DNA of 64,000 bases from Psychrobacter sp. P2G3. GTDB taxonomy: Bacteria > Pseudomonadota > Gammaproteobacteria > Pseudomonadales > Moraxellaceae. Position 1 is the first letter of the stretch, and every line of letters begins with the position of its first letter. The stretch lies in assembly GCF_001593285.1 (NCBI RefSeq), contig NZ_CP012529.1, positions 2,294,001 through 2,358,000 of the forward strand. Direction: 5' to 3'. The notes under the pieces are model-generated. The model had not been told where the DNA came from and made no database searches. It worked only from the letters and a program-made list of their open reading frames with translations. Of this stretch, positions 63,070 through 64,000 are shown in pieces. Both the position numbers and the translations under genes were made by a program.

Positions 63070-64000
63070 ATGAGCGAATTGCAACTGTCTGACCGCGTCA
63101 ACAACATTAAACCATCACCTACCCTAGCTATTACTAATAAAGCCAAAGAGCTAAAAGCGTCTGGTAAAGACATCATTGGTTTGGGCGCAGGCGAGCCTGA
63201 CTTTGATACCCCAGAACACGTAAAACAAGCAGCAATTCAAGCGATTAACGAAGGTTTTACTAAGTACACCGCTGTCGATGGCACCCCAGAGCTTAAAAAA
63301 GCCATTATTGAGAAGTTCAAGCGTGATAATGACCTCAGCTATGAGCCTAATGAGATTTTGGTATCGGTCGGTGGCAAGCAGTCATTCTTTAACCTTGCGC
63401 AAGCTTTTATCAATCCAGGTGATGAAGTCATCATTCCAGCACCGTATTGGGTCAGCTATCCTGACATGGTTATCATCGCTGAAGGTGTGCCAGTCATTGT
63501 GAAGTGTCCAGCTGAGCAAGACTTTAAAATCACTGCCGAACAGTTAGAAGCGGCCATCACTGACAAAACCAAATTGTTGGTGCTGAATAGCCCCTCTAAC
63601 CCAACGGGCATGATTTATACCTTAGATGAGCTAAAAGCCATCGCTGAGGTGCTCAAAAAGCATCTACAAGTTTATGTAGTCTCAGATGATATGTATGAGC
63701 ACATTCGCTGGACAGGTGATAAGTTCTACAACATCTTAAATGCCGCACCTGAGCTAAAAGAGCGTGCGATTATTTTAAATGGCGTATCAAAAGCGTATGC
63801 GATGACTGGTTGGCGTATTGGTTATGCAGGTGGCCCTGCTAAATTAATCGGCGCAATGAAAAAAGTACAATCACAATCAACCTCATGCCCAGCATCGATC
63901 AGTCAAGTCGCTGCCGAAGCGGCTATCAGCGGTGACCAAAGCGTATTGACGCCTATGGTCGAAGCTTTCGAGAAGCGTTGTGACCTCGTCGTCGATGGCT
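63070..64000 (+). CDS. class I aminotransferase (aspartate aminotransferase-like), cut by window end
   Basis: The first 310 residues show DIIGLGAGEPDFDTPEHVK, YTAVDGTPELKKAI, a PLP-stacking stretch with SVGGKQSFFNLAQ, LLVLNSPSNPTGMIY, YVVSDDMYEHIRW (Asp and Tyr for PLP), and LNGVSKAYAMTGWRIGYAG with the PLP lysine. It resembles the Ib aspartate/prephenate aminotransferase group, which transfers amino groups between aspartate and 2-oxo acids. GGAG lies 6 bases before ATG 63070. The C-terminal roughly 85 residues are outside the window. Confidence 0.93.
   Translation, partial: MSELQLSDRVNNIKPSPTLAITNKAKELKASGKDIIGLGAGEPDFDTPEHVKQAAIQAINEGFTKYTAVDGTPELKKAIIEKFKRDNDLSYEPNEILVSVGGKQSFFNLAQAFINPGDEVIIPAPYWVSYPDMVIIAEGVPVIVKCPAEQDFKITAEQLEAAITDKTKLLVLNSPSNPTGMIYTLDELKAIAEVLKKHLQVYVVSDDMYEHIRWTGDKFYNILNAAPELKERAIILNGVSKAYAMTGWRIGYAGGPAKLIGAMKKVQSQSTSCPASISQVAAEAAISGDQSVLTPMVEAFEKRCDLVVDG

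Overview
The window looks like chromosomal DNA of a Psychrobacter-like member of the Moraxellaceae (Gammaproteobacteria). I infer this from the moderately AT-rich composition, the protein families and their look, the many short T-tailed hairpin terminators, and several short dispersed palindromes. No rRNA, tRNA, phage, complete insertion sequence or CRISPR array was found. Nearly all genes look intact; the first (a TerD-family gene) and the last (a class I aminotransferase) are cut by the window edges.

Positions 1-16350 hold a tellurite-resistance-type (ter) locus: a TerD tail, an AIM24/TIGR00266 protein, a TerZ/TerD protein, a two-domain TerA-like protein, and the complete predicted ter biosynthetic set (ATP-grasp, PRTase_2/TRSP, HAD phosphatase, PRTase_3 'StiP'/PELOTA, TIM-barrel C-C lyase). 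Two other modules split the locus. One is a YfcC/DcuC-type transporter with a LytS-type histidine kinase and LytTR response regulator (2175-6178), with a pair of 11-bp direct repeats 21 bp apart upstream of the transporter. The other is an MHYT membrane protein with a V4R-domain protein (9171-10741).

Positions 16500-28500 are mainly metabolic: an alpha/beta hydrolase, a PaaG-like crotonase, a PACE efflux pump, aconitase B, a carboxymuconolactone-decarboxylase-family protein, lipoyl synthase, a GFA-domain protein and a TAXI-TRAP transporter operon (binding protein, DUF1850, fused permease). Positions 28680-34288 hold an arsenosugar-type cluster (arsS, DUF547, two glycosyltransferase-family genes, arsM) facing a methylthioadenosine-phosphorylase gene that could supply the deadenylation step.

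Positions 34800-49000 carry a monoacylglycerol-lipase-like hydrolase, dapD, lhgO, queE, an EmrE-like exporter, two tandem TRIC channel genes, recJ, a DUF697-like protein, an M28 aminopeptidase autotransporter, a small lipoprotein and a small unknown gene. Positions 48754-53462 hold a tandem pair of HisC-like aminotransferase genes next to uvrB; the same terminator hairpin follows each of the three genes. Then come a second GFA protein, dps, a CDF metal exporter and a hotdog thioesterase. Positions 57107-62582 form a membrane-lipid modification operon (SDR, FAD oxidoreductase, DUF1365, cyclopropane synthase family, DUF2177).

Functions are assigned from motifs and family knowledge read by eye; no database search was possible. 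Start codons were moved from the longest reading frame wherever a ribosome binding site, a promoter or a paralogue argued for it.
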